Shown piece after piece: positions 33,206 through 43,971 of a stretch of 64,000 nt of DNA (within the stretch, counting starts at the first letter, position 1; each line of letters starts with the position of its first letter). The notes beneath the pieces were generated by a model that was given only the letters and a program-made list of their open reading frames with translations, was not told where the DNA came from and searched no databases. A program made the translations under genes and the position numbers. Source of the stretch: Lantana camara (Eukaryota; Streptophyta; Magnoliopsida; Lamiales; Verbenaceae); contig CM074855.1 of assembly GCA_037501455.1 (NCBI GenBank), forward strand, positions 36,613,001 through 36,677,000, read 5' to 3'.

Positions 33206-34040
33206 AAATCAAACCGATAATAATCCTAAGGAACAGTGCAAGGCTATAGCTTTGAGAAGTGGTAAGAATTACAAAGGACCAAAGCTGCTTACAGATTCTA
33301 TTGTAGACAGCGCAGTTGGTAAGAAGGCTGAAGAGGTAGTTGAGACAAAGAAGGAAAATATAGAGGAGAAAAAGAAAGAGCTCTCTTCAATGCCAAAGAC
33401 GAAGGTGGCACCCAAGGAATATGTGCCACCGGTCCCTTTTCCTCAAAGATTACAAAAGTAGAAATTAGAGAAATAGTTTGAGAAATTCTTGAGCATCTTT
33501 AAGGAGCTGCATATCAACATTCCGCTTGCAGAAGCACTAGCACAAATGCCGACTTATGTGAAGTTTCTGAAGGAGATCCTCTCTAACAAGAGCAAATTGG
33601 AGGAATACGCCACGATTGCACTTACTGAGGAGTGCAGTGCCATTATTCAGCATAAGCTTCCCCCGAAGCTTAAAGATCCAGGGAGTTTTTCTATCCCTTG
33701 TACTATTGGCAATTTAACTTTCAGTAAAGCTTTATGTGATCTTGGTGTTAGTGTGAGTTTAATGCCGTTGTCTATTTGTAGGAAATTAGGTTTGGAGGAT
33801 CTAAAGCCGACTACAGTTTCATTGCAATTAGCAGATAGATCCATCACATACCCCACTGGAATCTTGGAGAATGCCCTTGTAAGGGTTGGAAAATTCTATC
33901 TCTTGGTAAACGTTCTTGTGCTCGACATGGAAGAAGACCGAGATGTGCCATTAATTCTAGGAAGACCCTTCCCAGCCACAGCCAGGGCATTGATTGATGT
34001 GAAGAATGGAGTGCTAACTCTAAGAGTAGGGGAAGAGTAA
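33206..34040 (+). pseudogene. pro: Element I Gag end and protease region
   Basis: Continues the gag frame after LTR J: KAIALRSGKNYKGP, a Lys/Glu-rich linker, VPPVPFPQRLQ, stops at about 33459 and 33474, then a long open stretch. It contains the Athila-type protease: LPPKLKDPGSFSIPCTIGN, then ALCDLGVSVSLMP with a D-L-G active site in place of D-T/S-G, and PLILGRPFPATARALIDV. The frame closes with TAA at 34038-34040. Confidence 0.88.
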
Positions 34041-35952
34041 GTGGAGTTTAACCTGTTCAAAACCATGAAGGGCCCAGTGATAGAAGAACAGTATTTTATG
34101 GTAGAGGGCTCTACCTCAATTGTAACACTACGGGATGACCCTCTTGAATTATGTTTGCTGGGATTGGAAGAAAGAATAGAAGGGGAGGAACTGCTTGAAG
34201 AAATCGCAGCTTATTCAAGGGAACTTGAGGCAACCCCATTCGTACCATTTCGGCAAAGGTTTGTTTATGAGGAGTTGGGTACAGGTAAGCCCACCCCTCC
34301 TCCTTTAGTTGTTAAGGCCCCTAGTTTGGAATTGAAACCCCTTCCCAATCATTTGAAATATGCATTTTTAGGTGAATCTGATACATTGCCTGTTGTTGTT
34401 TCTGCTGAATTGACTGAGAGACAATTAGATGCTTTGTTAAGGGTTTTGAGAGATCATAAGAGAGCGATAGGGTGGACTATTTCTGACATTAAGGGGATTA
34501 GCCTAACCATTTGCATGTATAAAATTCTGATGGAAGATGAACATAAACCCTCCGTAGAACACTAGCGCAGGTTAAACCCGAATATGAAAGAAGTTGTTAG
34601 AGCTGAGGTAATTAAATTGTTAGATGCTGGGATCATTTATCCCATCTCAGACAGTAAATGGGTTAGTCCTATTCAGGTTGTACCTAAGAAAGGGGGGATG
34701 ACTGTGGTTAAGAATGAGAATAATGAATTGATTCCTACTAGGACAGTCACAGGTTGGAGAGTCTGCATTGATTATAGGAAGCTGAATACTGCAACACGAA
34801 AAGATCACTTTCCCCTTCCCTTCATTGATCAGATGTTCGAGAGATTAGCTGGGTGCATATTACTATTTTCTGGATGGATATTCGGGTTACAATCAGATTG
34901 CCCTAGCTCGAGAAGACCAGGAAAAATGCATGTTTACTTGTCCCTATGGTACTTTTGCATTTAGGAGAATACTATTTGGACTGTGTAATGCCCCAGCTAC
35001 ATTTCAGAGATGCATGATGGCTATATTTTCTGATTTCATTGAGCGTAGCATGGAAATTTTTATGGATGACTTTTCTGTATTTGGCTCATCTTTTGATTAT
35101 TGTTTGCAGAATTTAACCCAAGTTTTACAGAGATGTGAGGAGACCAATTTAGTGTTAAAATGGGATAAATGCCATTTCATGGTGAAAGAAGGAATTGTAC
35201 TTGGGCATAGAGTTTCAAAAAAGGGAATTGAGGTTGACAGAGCTAAGATTGAAGTGATTGCAAAGTTACCACCACCAACTAACATTAAGGGAGTTAGGAG
35301 TTTCCTTGGTCATGCCGGATTTTATCGCCGGTTTATCAAGGATTTCTCTAAAATTACTTTACCCCTTTGCAAGCTTTTACAGAAGGATGCTGAGTTTATC
35401 TTCGATAATGATTGTTTGATTGCTTTTGACAGGTTGAAGAAAGAGCTTACTTCAGCACCCATTATGGTGGCACCGGATTGGAGTTTACCATTTGAGCTCA
35501 TGTGTGATGCTAGTGACTTGGCCATAGGGGCTGTCCTTGGTCAAAGAAGGGAGAAACGTTTACATGTTATTGCATATTCTAGCAAGATACTTAATGATGC
35601 ACAACTTAATTATACCACCACTGAGAAAGAATTGTTAGCTATTGTTCATGCTTTTGACAAGTTTCGTTCTTATTTGATAGGTTCTAAAATTGTGGTATAC
35701 ACGGATCACGCTGCTATTAAGTACCTCTTGTCCAAGAAAGACAACAAACCACGCCTTATAAGGTGGATTTTGTTACTTCAGAAGTTTGATTTGGAGATTC
35801 GAGACAAGAAGGGGACTGAGAATGTGGTGGCTGACCACTTGTTTAGATTAAAAATTGAGGAGACAACTGAGGAGAAAGAAGAAGCTACAACGGAGAATTT
35901 CCCGGATGAGCAATTGTTTAAGGTGGATTCTGGAGTGCCATGGTATGCAGAT
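34041..35952 (+). pseudogene. pol: Element I reverse transcriptase and RNase H
   Basis: Same frame as the protease from 34041, with a TAG at 34563-34565, up to the RT block WVSPIQVVPKKGG and VCIDYRKLNTATRKDHFPLP. A frameshift near 34850 follows. The next frame carries [21 protein letters not shown] and [13 protein letters not shown] replaces YIDD, as is usual in Athila. RNase H has [14 protein letters not shown], a TEKELLAIV segment and [11 protein letters not shown], so its acidic residues are kept. Coding reaches GVPWYAD, where element H enters; it continues at 43412. Confidence 0.92.
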
Positions 35953-37538
35953 TGACAGGTGTCGAATCCGTCAAAGATAATTATAAATTCGGTGCAACAA
36001 TTACGAGTATAGTGCAACGGGTCGATCCACAGAGATTGGTTGAATTAATTCAATTAATCACGAGAAATTCGTGCAACTAACTAACCAACTAAAAATAGGG
36101 GGGTTTTGGATTTAACTAAACTAATTAAATTAAACTAATAAAGCAATCAAAATTAATAAACTAGAAGAAAACAATAAATCACGTTGGAAGTTGGTTTTGA
36201 TAAATCAATGGGAAATCAATACCTAGCTAGAAATTATAATTCAGTTAAGACATTAATCATAGACGCAAAGATAAATTCAAATATTCAAGTAGATTAGCTA
36301 CAGCAGATAGAGACACTCGACTCCGCCTCGTTTTCTCTTAAATTGTAGAATAATCTAGAGACACTCGACAATTATTCCCTAATCAATTCACAACCCCTAG
36401 AGACACTCGACAGGATTTAATGAATCGACAACATTAAAAATCAAGAAAACACTAACCCGAATTAACCAAGTCACGACACGTGCAAGATTTAAATCCGATT
36501 ATTAACTCCCTTAACAAGTTGAGAACTGCAACCAATCCTTCTTGTTAATGTACCACTAATTATCTATCAAGCACTATATAAACGTCATGCAATCAAGATT
36601 GGCGATATGCAATAAACCTACTTAGATGATCCGGCCGTAATCACTTAAGCAAATAAATCACAATAACACGACACTCGGAGAATTGATAAATACTTTAAAC
36701 TAAATTGAATTATAAAAGCAAATTAGGTCTCATGATGTTAAAACTAAATTATAAAATCCTAGCTAAGTACTAAACAAATTAGCCACTCATAGTTCTAAAA
36801 TACGAAAATATAAAATAAATGAAAAGCATAAGCTAACTAAAATAAAAAGAAGAATAGAAGAGGAATTATTTTGATGCTCTCAGAAGCCTTCAAAAGCTGC
36901 TGCGTCAATCCCCCCACTCTGCCCGAACTGTTTCTTGAAAAGTGCAGCCCAAGGTCTCTATTTATACACGCCTAAAGTCAGCCCTCCAAGAGAATCCAAA
37001 TCCAAAGTGAACTCCTTTTCTTGCGTGAACATGACTTACCGCCAAAGTCCTTTCTCAATTGTGCCTCTTTCCAATTAAATCCAAGAATGATGCGTGCAGC
37101 CCAATTGAGATGTCTAGGCCCACTTTCCAGCTAATACCAACTAATCAACTTCAATTACTACGTGAATGTGAATGTATACCTGGCCATGAAACCTTGTGCC
37201 CAAGTCAGACTTTAAAGTGGACTTTTTCATATAATTTCAACTCTTCAATTCGTGGGCCCCATGCAAATAAAGGCCTGCCACAACAACAATTTAACACCAG
37301 GACATACGTTCTACCCAAGTTTCAGGTACACACGCAGCGCAAAGTGGCCCACATGCACAAGCTTGGCCCAACTCCAGAAATTCATCTTATTTTCAGCCCA
37401 AAAACTCCAATAATATAGAATTTAGCCCAGCTGCACTAAAAACATGAAAATACATCACGGCACCAATTTATATCAAAATTAAGCATTAAAAACGTAGCCA
37501 TTAGACACATAAAAAATATGGAATTAAGCACGTTATCA
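35953..37538 (-). repeat. 3' LTR of element H (1586 bp)
   Basis: Minus strand TGATAACG...CACCTGTCA. A minus-strand TATAAATAG lies at 36958-36966. Three copies of AGAGACACTCGAC (plus strand) lie at 36309, 36357 and 36399. Confidence 0.94.
36958..36966 (-). promoter_or_regulatory. TATA box in the left LTR of H
   Basis: Minus-strand TATAAATAG; the same box is at 42826-42834 in the right LTR, which is the promoter-proximal 5' LTR. Confidence 0.55.
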
Positions 37539-37574
37539 AATTCCCCCACACTTGTCCATTCACTCGTCCTCGAG
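37539..37574 (-). promoter_or_regulatory. Polypurine tract of H with upstream CTCG-AGGA-CGAG hairpin
   Basis: Minus-strand AAGTGTGGGGGAATT abuts the LTR. About 17 nt upstream lies CTCGAGGACGAG (37563-37574), a four-pair stem with an AGGA loop. C and F have an AGGA loop in their pre-PPT hairpins too. Confidence 0.65.
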
Positions 37575-39402
37575 GGAAATAAAAACCAATTTAAACATCA
37601 CACCCATCAAACATATTCACCAAAGCGAACCTCGAATTTTCGCCTAAACGAATCTAGCAATTAAACACATTACTTAATTATATGAAATTGAACTAATTAG
37701 TACAAATATCATACCCTCGTGTGTAGTGTGAATTGAACAAAAGAATGTACAAAGATTAGACAAATAAGTTAATATTTTTCGCATAAGAACCAATTATCAA
37801 CTCCGAATACACCCTTCACTCCAATCTCCACTAATTTAATCAACTCCTAATTCAGGATCGAAAGGTCTTTCGAGCTTGTAATGTAAGCTTGGGTTAAGGT
37901 AGGAAAAAGTAAATCAACGGCTAACACACCAAGCTTACACATTTAAAATTAAACCCCAATTGTTTCCCTTTTATCTCTTCCCAAAAGACTCCCCTTTCTC
38001 ACAATGAATTCTCAACCCTTCTATCGAATTTTCAACAAGGGTCATACTCTCTTTTTCTTTCTTTTCACTCTTGCTTTTTTTTTTTTTTCAATTTGTTTTT
38101 ACTCGATTTCTCAGCTCATTTTCTTTTATTTTCTTCTTGACTTCGCTCTCTTTTTTTTTTCTCTCTTTTGTTTCACCAATCTCACAATTTTTTTCTATTC
38201 AACACAATGAAACTTCCACACTTCAAACCAACTCCAAAAGGGAAGTCTAGACATCATTAATGCAATCCCGAAAAGAAAATGAGTAAGCAAGGCGTGATAA
38301 AAAATAAGGGTAGGAAATTGTATTGTGCATTAGGCTTGTAACGCGGCTAAGAAAGAAATTTTGCACAATACTAAGGCTCAGTGGGGTCAACAGGGCAATG
38401 TTATTTAGTGAAAATCAAATAAAAGGCCAAAAACACCGACAACAAATGCCTAAGTCATTTCCCGAATCATTCGTTAATCAATCAATTTCGCCTCGAAAGG
38501 AGTTAAAATGCATTCTAATTAATTTTCAGAACTTTATTGAAAAATATAACCACCCTATCTAAGCAAAGTACATAAACTGTTCAATTAGTGCGCATAAGAT
38601 AAGGGCATAACAAAGTACTAATTAATCAAACTTCACACAATCTTTCATGTATTCAATTGCTTAATAAGTTCTAGCAAAAATTCACAACTCATGCTTAAGC
38701 AAACACATTCAAAACAGGAATAAATTATTCACAATTTCTAACATCCTCAAATTCAAGTAAACAACAAGTCAAAACATTTGATGCAGGAAAAAAAAAATTC
38801 GAATTTAAGCACATAAACCAAATAATAAATAGGCTTATCCCTCCCCCTACACTTAAATCATGCAGTGTCCTCAAGGCATAAAAAAAATCGAGAGAAAAGA
38901 GGACTTCCCTGAAGCGCAGATCTGGGGGCTTTTTTTTTTTTTTCCGCTAAAATAGTATGAGCGTAGGGTACGGTCACACCTAGGGGTCAAACCTGTACAG
39001 AAACATCAGCAGTGTAACAACAGCAATTCGGAAAAATGTAGCAAACAAAGCGCGCCTGCAAGATAACCAAGAGCATCAATCCACTCAAATGGAGATAGAA
39101 CCTCCATACAAATCCCCTCGACTATGCGGTGATGAATCTTCTAATCCATTGCGCCCTCTAGATTGGGGATGATGACTCCTAGAGGTTCTCAACACTATTT
39201 GACAATTATAAAAAAAAGTTCCACGATCCCTCACAACGACTAGTGGATTCCTGAACTCAAAAAATATGTGAGATCTGAAGAAAATAGTAGTTAGATAATC
39301 AATAATGTCAGCATACCAGTGCGTGACCTCAGAGCGTGGCCACGTCTTACGGTCACGTGTCCCGAAAAACTGCTCATCCAGTCATGCAGATTGTGTAGGC
39401 TT
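37575..39402 (-). other. Element H non-coding region between protease and polypurine tract
   Basis: No gene. Notable is a purine-rich run on the minus strand (T/C-rich on plus) at 38045-38215, with poly(A) stretches up to 15 nt. The small Phe-rich frame this creates on the plus strand is not credible as a gene. Confidence 0.6.
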
Positions 39403-40384
39403 TCAATCTGCATATTGTCCTCCTCCCTTGAATACAGAACTCAGATTACCAAAAAAATTCTTGATTTCCAAAACAGGTGCCTGAAACACGAAATAATTTA
39501 GTTCAGTTATCGCATTAGGCTCATCAAAAATCAGAACATCCCTATTTATAGATTTAAAAGCCTCTAATGGTAAAACCATCCCACAAGGATCAATAGACAA
39601 CCCAATATGCTTCACCTTACTCTCTAAATTTTCAACAAGACTCAGTTCCTCTACATTGTTCAGCTCATTAGGCAAGTTTTCTATCACATCAATGCTAAAA
39701 ACACTAGAAAATTTATTAGGACCTTTACTTGACTCATAAACATTAAACTTCTCAACATCACCATCGAATTCTAGAGTCAACAAACCTTTTTTAACATCTA
39801 TTTTAGCATTGACAGTACTCAAAAAGGGACGACCCAAAAGGATATCAGAGGATTTCTCAGAATAATTATCCTCCATGTCCAACACGAAGAAATCAGCTGG
39901 GAAGGCTAAATCGTTGACTTGAACAAGGACATCTTCTAAAACACCTTCTGGATAAACAATAGAGCGATCCGCCAATTGAATGATGACACCTGTACCTTTT
40001 AAGGGGCCAAGATTAAGTGCATTATATACAGAAAGTGGCATAACATTAATACTTACACCTAAATCACACATCGCCTTTTTAATGCCTAAATTCCCAATCT
40101 TGCACGGAATGGAAAACATACCTTGATCATGACATTTGGGGGGAAGTTTCTTTTGTAAAACGGCGGACACGTTTTCCCCCACGCTTACCTTTTCATTGCC
40201 TAACAGTTTTCTCTTGTTCGTGCAGAGCTCTTTGAGGAATTTCGCATACCTGGGAATCTGTTGGATTGCATCCAACAATGGAATATTTACCTCAACTTTG
40301 CGAAACGTGTCGAGAATACTCTTCTCTTCTTTCTGCTTCTTTGTTTCTGCTAAACGTTAAGGGAATGGAGGCAGGACCACCAGG
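39403..40384 (-). pseudogene. pro: Element H protease region
   Basis: Minus-strand frame ending at 39403. It has LDAIQQIPRYAKFLKEL, KKLPPKCHDQGMFSIPCKIG, then AMCDLGVSINVMPLSV with a D-L-G active site as in element I, and ILLGRPFLSTVNAKIDV. The tail (NFFGNLSSVFKGGGQYAD) ends where pol would start. A stop just upstream (near 40384) separates it from Gag. The arrangement matches I closely in motif order but the sequence is clearly diverged. Confidence 0.85.
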
Positions 40385-41769
40385 GGCTAAGGTTTCACAA
40401 CGAGTTCCATCTCTTTGCCGCGGTTTGAGTTTAGAGTATGGTCATATTCAGAAGTCGTACCACCTGTCTGATCGCCTTTGGACCCAGATTTCCGTCCTTG
40501 ATCTTTTTCCACCGGTGGAGGCAGTTCCTTGCCGCTTCGAAGCCTGATGGAGCTGACATTCTTCCTGGGGTCTTCCGTTTGCGAGGGTAGTTTACCTTGG
40601 TTCTCCATCCTACTTAAGACTGTAGCGATCTGCCCTAGCTGGGTTTCCAAGTTCTTAACCGTGGAGCCTAGGTTCTGAACCGAAGAGCCTAGGTTCTGAA
40701 CAGTGGACTCTAGGTTGTTGAAACGGATGGCTTGGGGATTGAGGTTGTGTTGTGAGTTTTGTTGCTGAGGCTGCGAGGGTCTAGGTACAAAATTCTAGAA
40801 GTTTGGTGGAGGTTTTTGTGGTATTCCTGCACTCATGTTAGATGCTAAAGCAGATATCATATTCTTGAGTTCATCAAACTGGGAAGAACTTACCTCTTTT
40901 ACCTGTCTCGTCATGTCGGACTTGGCGTAGTATTTTTGTGAGGCCTTAGAAATTCTGCTAATCAGTTCTGTGAGTTCTGCAGGTGTTTTGATCATAATGG
41001 AACCACCACTCGAAGCATCCAACTGTCTTTTGTCAGCAGGCATCAGGCCTCTGTAAAAGTTATGAACAACTGAATTTTCCGGCAGGTTGTGATGTGGGCA
41101 CATTGCAAGCATATTCCGGTATCGCTCCCAATACTCATGCAAGGCTTCATGTTCCTTTTGCTTAATGGTAATTATCTCCTGAAGGAGATCCAGGTATCGC
41201 TCAGCTGGGAAGAATCTATCCAAGAATTTGTCGTGCATCTGTTGCTAAGTAGTAATGGTTGCTGAAGGTAGAGAATACAACCATTTTTCTGGTGCATCTT
41301 GTAGGGAGAACGGGAAGGCACGGAGCTTGATTTGGTCCTCGGTAACTCCATGAGGCTTTGTTGAGCAGCAGACCGTGTGGAACTTGCTCAGATGTTGGTG
41401 AGGGTTTTCGTTCTCCAGACCGCGGAAGACGGGAAGTAGGTGAATTGTACCCGTCTTTAGCTCGAAGCCAGCACCCACCTCCGGAAAAGTGATGCAGAGG
41501 GGTCGTTGTGCGTTATCGGGGCGTATCAGATCCTCCATGGTACGACGTTCTACCACTGCCATCGTTAAGGTACGGTCAAACTCTACGGTCAAACCCTTCT
41601 GTTCGTCTCCTGGATGTTCTGACTCAGTGCTGGACTCTTCAGATTGGTTCAGATTAGATTTTTCCGCTAGCTTCTTACGTGTTTTCGTCTGTTTCCTTAA
41701 CGATTTTGCGGTTCTTTCGATCTCGGGATCGAAAATCAGCTCATCAACTCCACGAATGCTCCTGCTCAT
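40385..41769 (-). pseudogene. gag: Element H gag
   Basis: Starts at ATG 41769 (MSRSIRGVDELIFDPE). It carries Athila-type Gag blocks: FELKTGTIHLLPVFRGLENE, a KPHGVTEDQIKLRAFPFSL segment with EKWLYSLP, then past a TAG near 41242 DKFLDRFFPAERYLDLLQE and ALHEYWERYRNMLAMCPHH. Another stop near 40795 precedes a PQQQ-rich segment, a heptad-like SSVQNLGSTVKNLETQLGQI stretch and IRLRSGKELPPP. No clear zinc knuckle is visible. Three stops make it a pseudogene, although frame is kept over most of its length. Confidence 0.85.
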
Positions 41770-41795
41770 AAAAAGAATTAAATTCGATTAGCACC

Positions 41796-41813
41796 AATCC
41801 CCGGCAACGGCGC
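41796..41813 (-). other. Primer binding site (tRNA-Asp type) of element H
   Basis: Minus-strand TGGCGCCGTTGCCGGGGA, seven bases from the right LTR. Confidence 0.88.
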
Positions 41814-41820
41814 CAAAATT

Positions 41821-43406
41821 TGACAGGTGTTGAATCCGTCAAAGATAATTATAAATCCGGTGCAACAATTACGAGTATAGTACAACGGGTCGATCCACAG
41901 AGATTGGTTGAATTAATTCAATTAATCACAAGAAATTCGTGCAACTAACTAACCAGCTAAAAATAGGGGGGTTTTGGATTTAACTAAGCTAATTAAATTA
42001 AACTAATAAAGCAATCAAAATTAATAAACTAGAAGAAGACAATAAATCACGTTGGAAGTTGGTTTTGATAAATCAATGGGAAATCAATACCTAGCTAGAA
42101 ATTATAATTCAGTTAAGACATCAATCATAGACGCAAAGATAAATTCAAATATTCAAGTAGATTAGCTATAGCAGATAGAGACACTCGACTCCGTCTCGTT
42201 TTCTCTTAAATTGTAGAATAATCTAGAGACACTCGACAATTATTCCCTAATCAATTCACAACCCCTAGAGACACTCGACAGGATTTAATGAATCGACAAC
42301 ATTAAGAATCAAGAAAACACTAACCCGAATTAACTAAGTCACGACACGTGCAAGATTTAAATCCGATTATTAACTCCCTTAACAAGTTGAGAACTGCAAC
42401 CAATCCTTCTTGTTAATGTACCACTAATTATCTATCAAGCACTACATAAACTTCATGCAATCAAGATTGGCGATATGCAATAAACCTACTTAGATGATCC
42501 GGCCGTAATCACTTAAGCAAATAAATCACAATAACACGACACTCGGAGAATTGATAAATACTTGAAATTAAATTGAATTATAAAAGCAAATTAGGTCTCA
42601 TGATGTTAAAACTAAATTATAAAATCCTAGCTAAGTACTAAACAAATTAGCCACTCATAGTTCTAAAATACGAAAATATAAAATAAACGAAAAGCATAAG
42701 CTAACTAAAATAAAAAGAAGAATAGAAGAGAAATTATTTTGATGCTCTCGGAAGCCTTCAAAAGCTGCTACGTCAATCCCCCCACTCTGCCCGAACTGTT
42801 TCTTGAAAAGTGTAGCCCAAGGTCTCTATTTATACACGCCTAAAGTCAGCCCTCCAAGAGAATCCAAATCCAAAGTGAACTCCTTTTCTTGCGTGAACAT
42901 GACTTACCGCCAAAGTCCTTTCTCAATTGTGCCTCTTTCCAATTAAACCCAAGAATGATGCGTGCAGCCCAATTGAGATGTCTAGGACCACTTTCCAGCT
43001 AATACCAACTAATCAACTTCAATTACTACGTGAATGTGAATGTATGCCTGGCCATGAAACCTTGTGCCCAAGTCAGACTTTAAAGTGGACTTTTTCATAT
43101 AATTTCAACTCTTCAATTCATGGGCCCCATGCAAATAAAGGCATGCCACAGCAACAATTTAACACCAGGACATACGTTCTACCCAAGTATCAGGTACACA
43201 CGCGGCGCAAAGCGGCCCACACACACAAGCTTGGCCCAAATCCAAAAATTCATCTTATTTTCAGCCCAAAAACTCTAATAATATAGAATTTAGCCCAGCT
43301 GCACTAAAAACAAGAAAATACATCACGACACCAATTTATATCAAAATTAAGCATTAAAAACGTAGCCATTAGACACATAAAAAATATGGAATTAAGCACG
43401 TTATCA
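41821..43406 (-). repeat. 5' LTR of element H (1586 bp)
   Basis: Same length as the left LTR with about 36 base differences. A minus-strand TATAAATAG lies at 42826-42834, and the small conserved open frame also seen in the other LTR is probably incidental. Confidence 0.94.
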
Positions 43407-43971
43407 CAGATTTCGTGAATTATTTGGTTAGTCGAATTGTACCTCCCGACTTGAGTTTCCGCCAGAAGAGGAAATTTCTTTCAGATGCGAAGTATTACTA
43501 TTGGGAGGAACCTTTGCTTTATAGACACTATTCTGATCAATTTGTGAGAAGATGTGTACCTCAGGATGAGATCGATGGGGTGCTTTATCATTGCCATTTT
43601 AGTCCTTATGGAGGTCATGCTAGTGCAAGCAAGACAGCTGCAAAGGCTTTACAGTCTGGATTTTGGTGGCCATCTTTGTTTAAGGATGCACATGAGTTTG
43701 TGATGAAGTGTGATTCATGTCAGCGAACAGGAAATATAGGAAAGAGAGATGAGATGCCCCTACGGTATATTCTTGAGATTGAGCTTTTTGACGTCTGGGG
43801 CATTGATTTCATGGGTCCTTTTCCATCATCCAATGGGAACAAATACATCTTGGTGGGAGTTGACTACGTATGTAAGTGGGTTAAAGCCATAGCATCACCA
43901 ATGAATGATTCCAAAGTGGTGCTGAAATTTCTGAGGAAGAATATTTTTAGTCGATTCGGAGTGCCCAGAGC
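43407..43971 (+). pseudogene. pol (int): Element I integrase, N-terminal half
   Basis: Continues WYADFVNYLV across the H insertion in frame. The zinc-binding domain is present ([20 protein letters not shown]...MKCDSCQ, an HHCC arrangement), and the first catalytic Asp is in [12 protein letters not shown]. The frame reaches [10 protein letters not shown] and is then cut by LTR D before the second Asp and the Glu of the DDE triad. Confidence 0.9.

Larger units (their letters stand above)
35953..43406 (-). mobile_element. Element H: Athila-related gag-protease element lacking pol, minus strand
   Basis: Two LTRs of exactly 1586 bp (35953-37538 and 41821-43406), target-site duplication CAGAT (35948-35952, 43407-43411). 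The minus-strand primer site is next to the right LTR and the polypurine tract next to the left LTR. The 4.3-kb interior encodes Gag and protease only; no RT, RNase H or integrase motif was found. By hand count the LTRs differ at about 36 positions (about 2.3%), mostly transitions, so the insertion is clearly older than C. It would have needed Pol from a relative such as I. Confidence 0.95.
27864..43971 (+). mobile_element. Element I: Athila-like Ty3/gypsy element, multiply interrupted
   Basis: 5' LTR 27864-29297, tRNA-Asp-type primer site 29304-29321, gag from 29450, protease, RT, RNase H, and integrase to 43971, where LTR D cuts in. Solo LTR J and element H lie inside. Removing J plus one TTACC (2506 bp) and H plus one CAGAT (7459 bp) restores the same reading frame on both sides, which confirms the boundaries. 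The 3' LTR is not in the window. Several in-frame stops and one frameshift mark it as dead. It sits in the MULE transposase gene. Confidence 0.92.

Noticed and set aside
37059..37418. 119-codon frame in H LTR, also at 42927-43286
   Set aside because: Lies on the strand opposite to the element and is repeated only because of the LTR pair; no domain. Conservation of the frame over about 2% divergence is not strong evidence.
38004..38210. Phe-rich open frame with membrane-like character
   Set aside because: It is the complement of a purine-rich run in element H's non-coding region; low complexity only.
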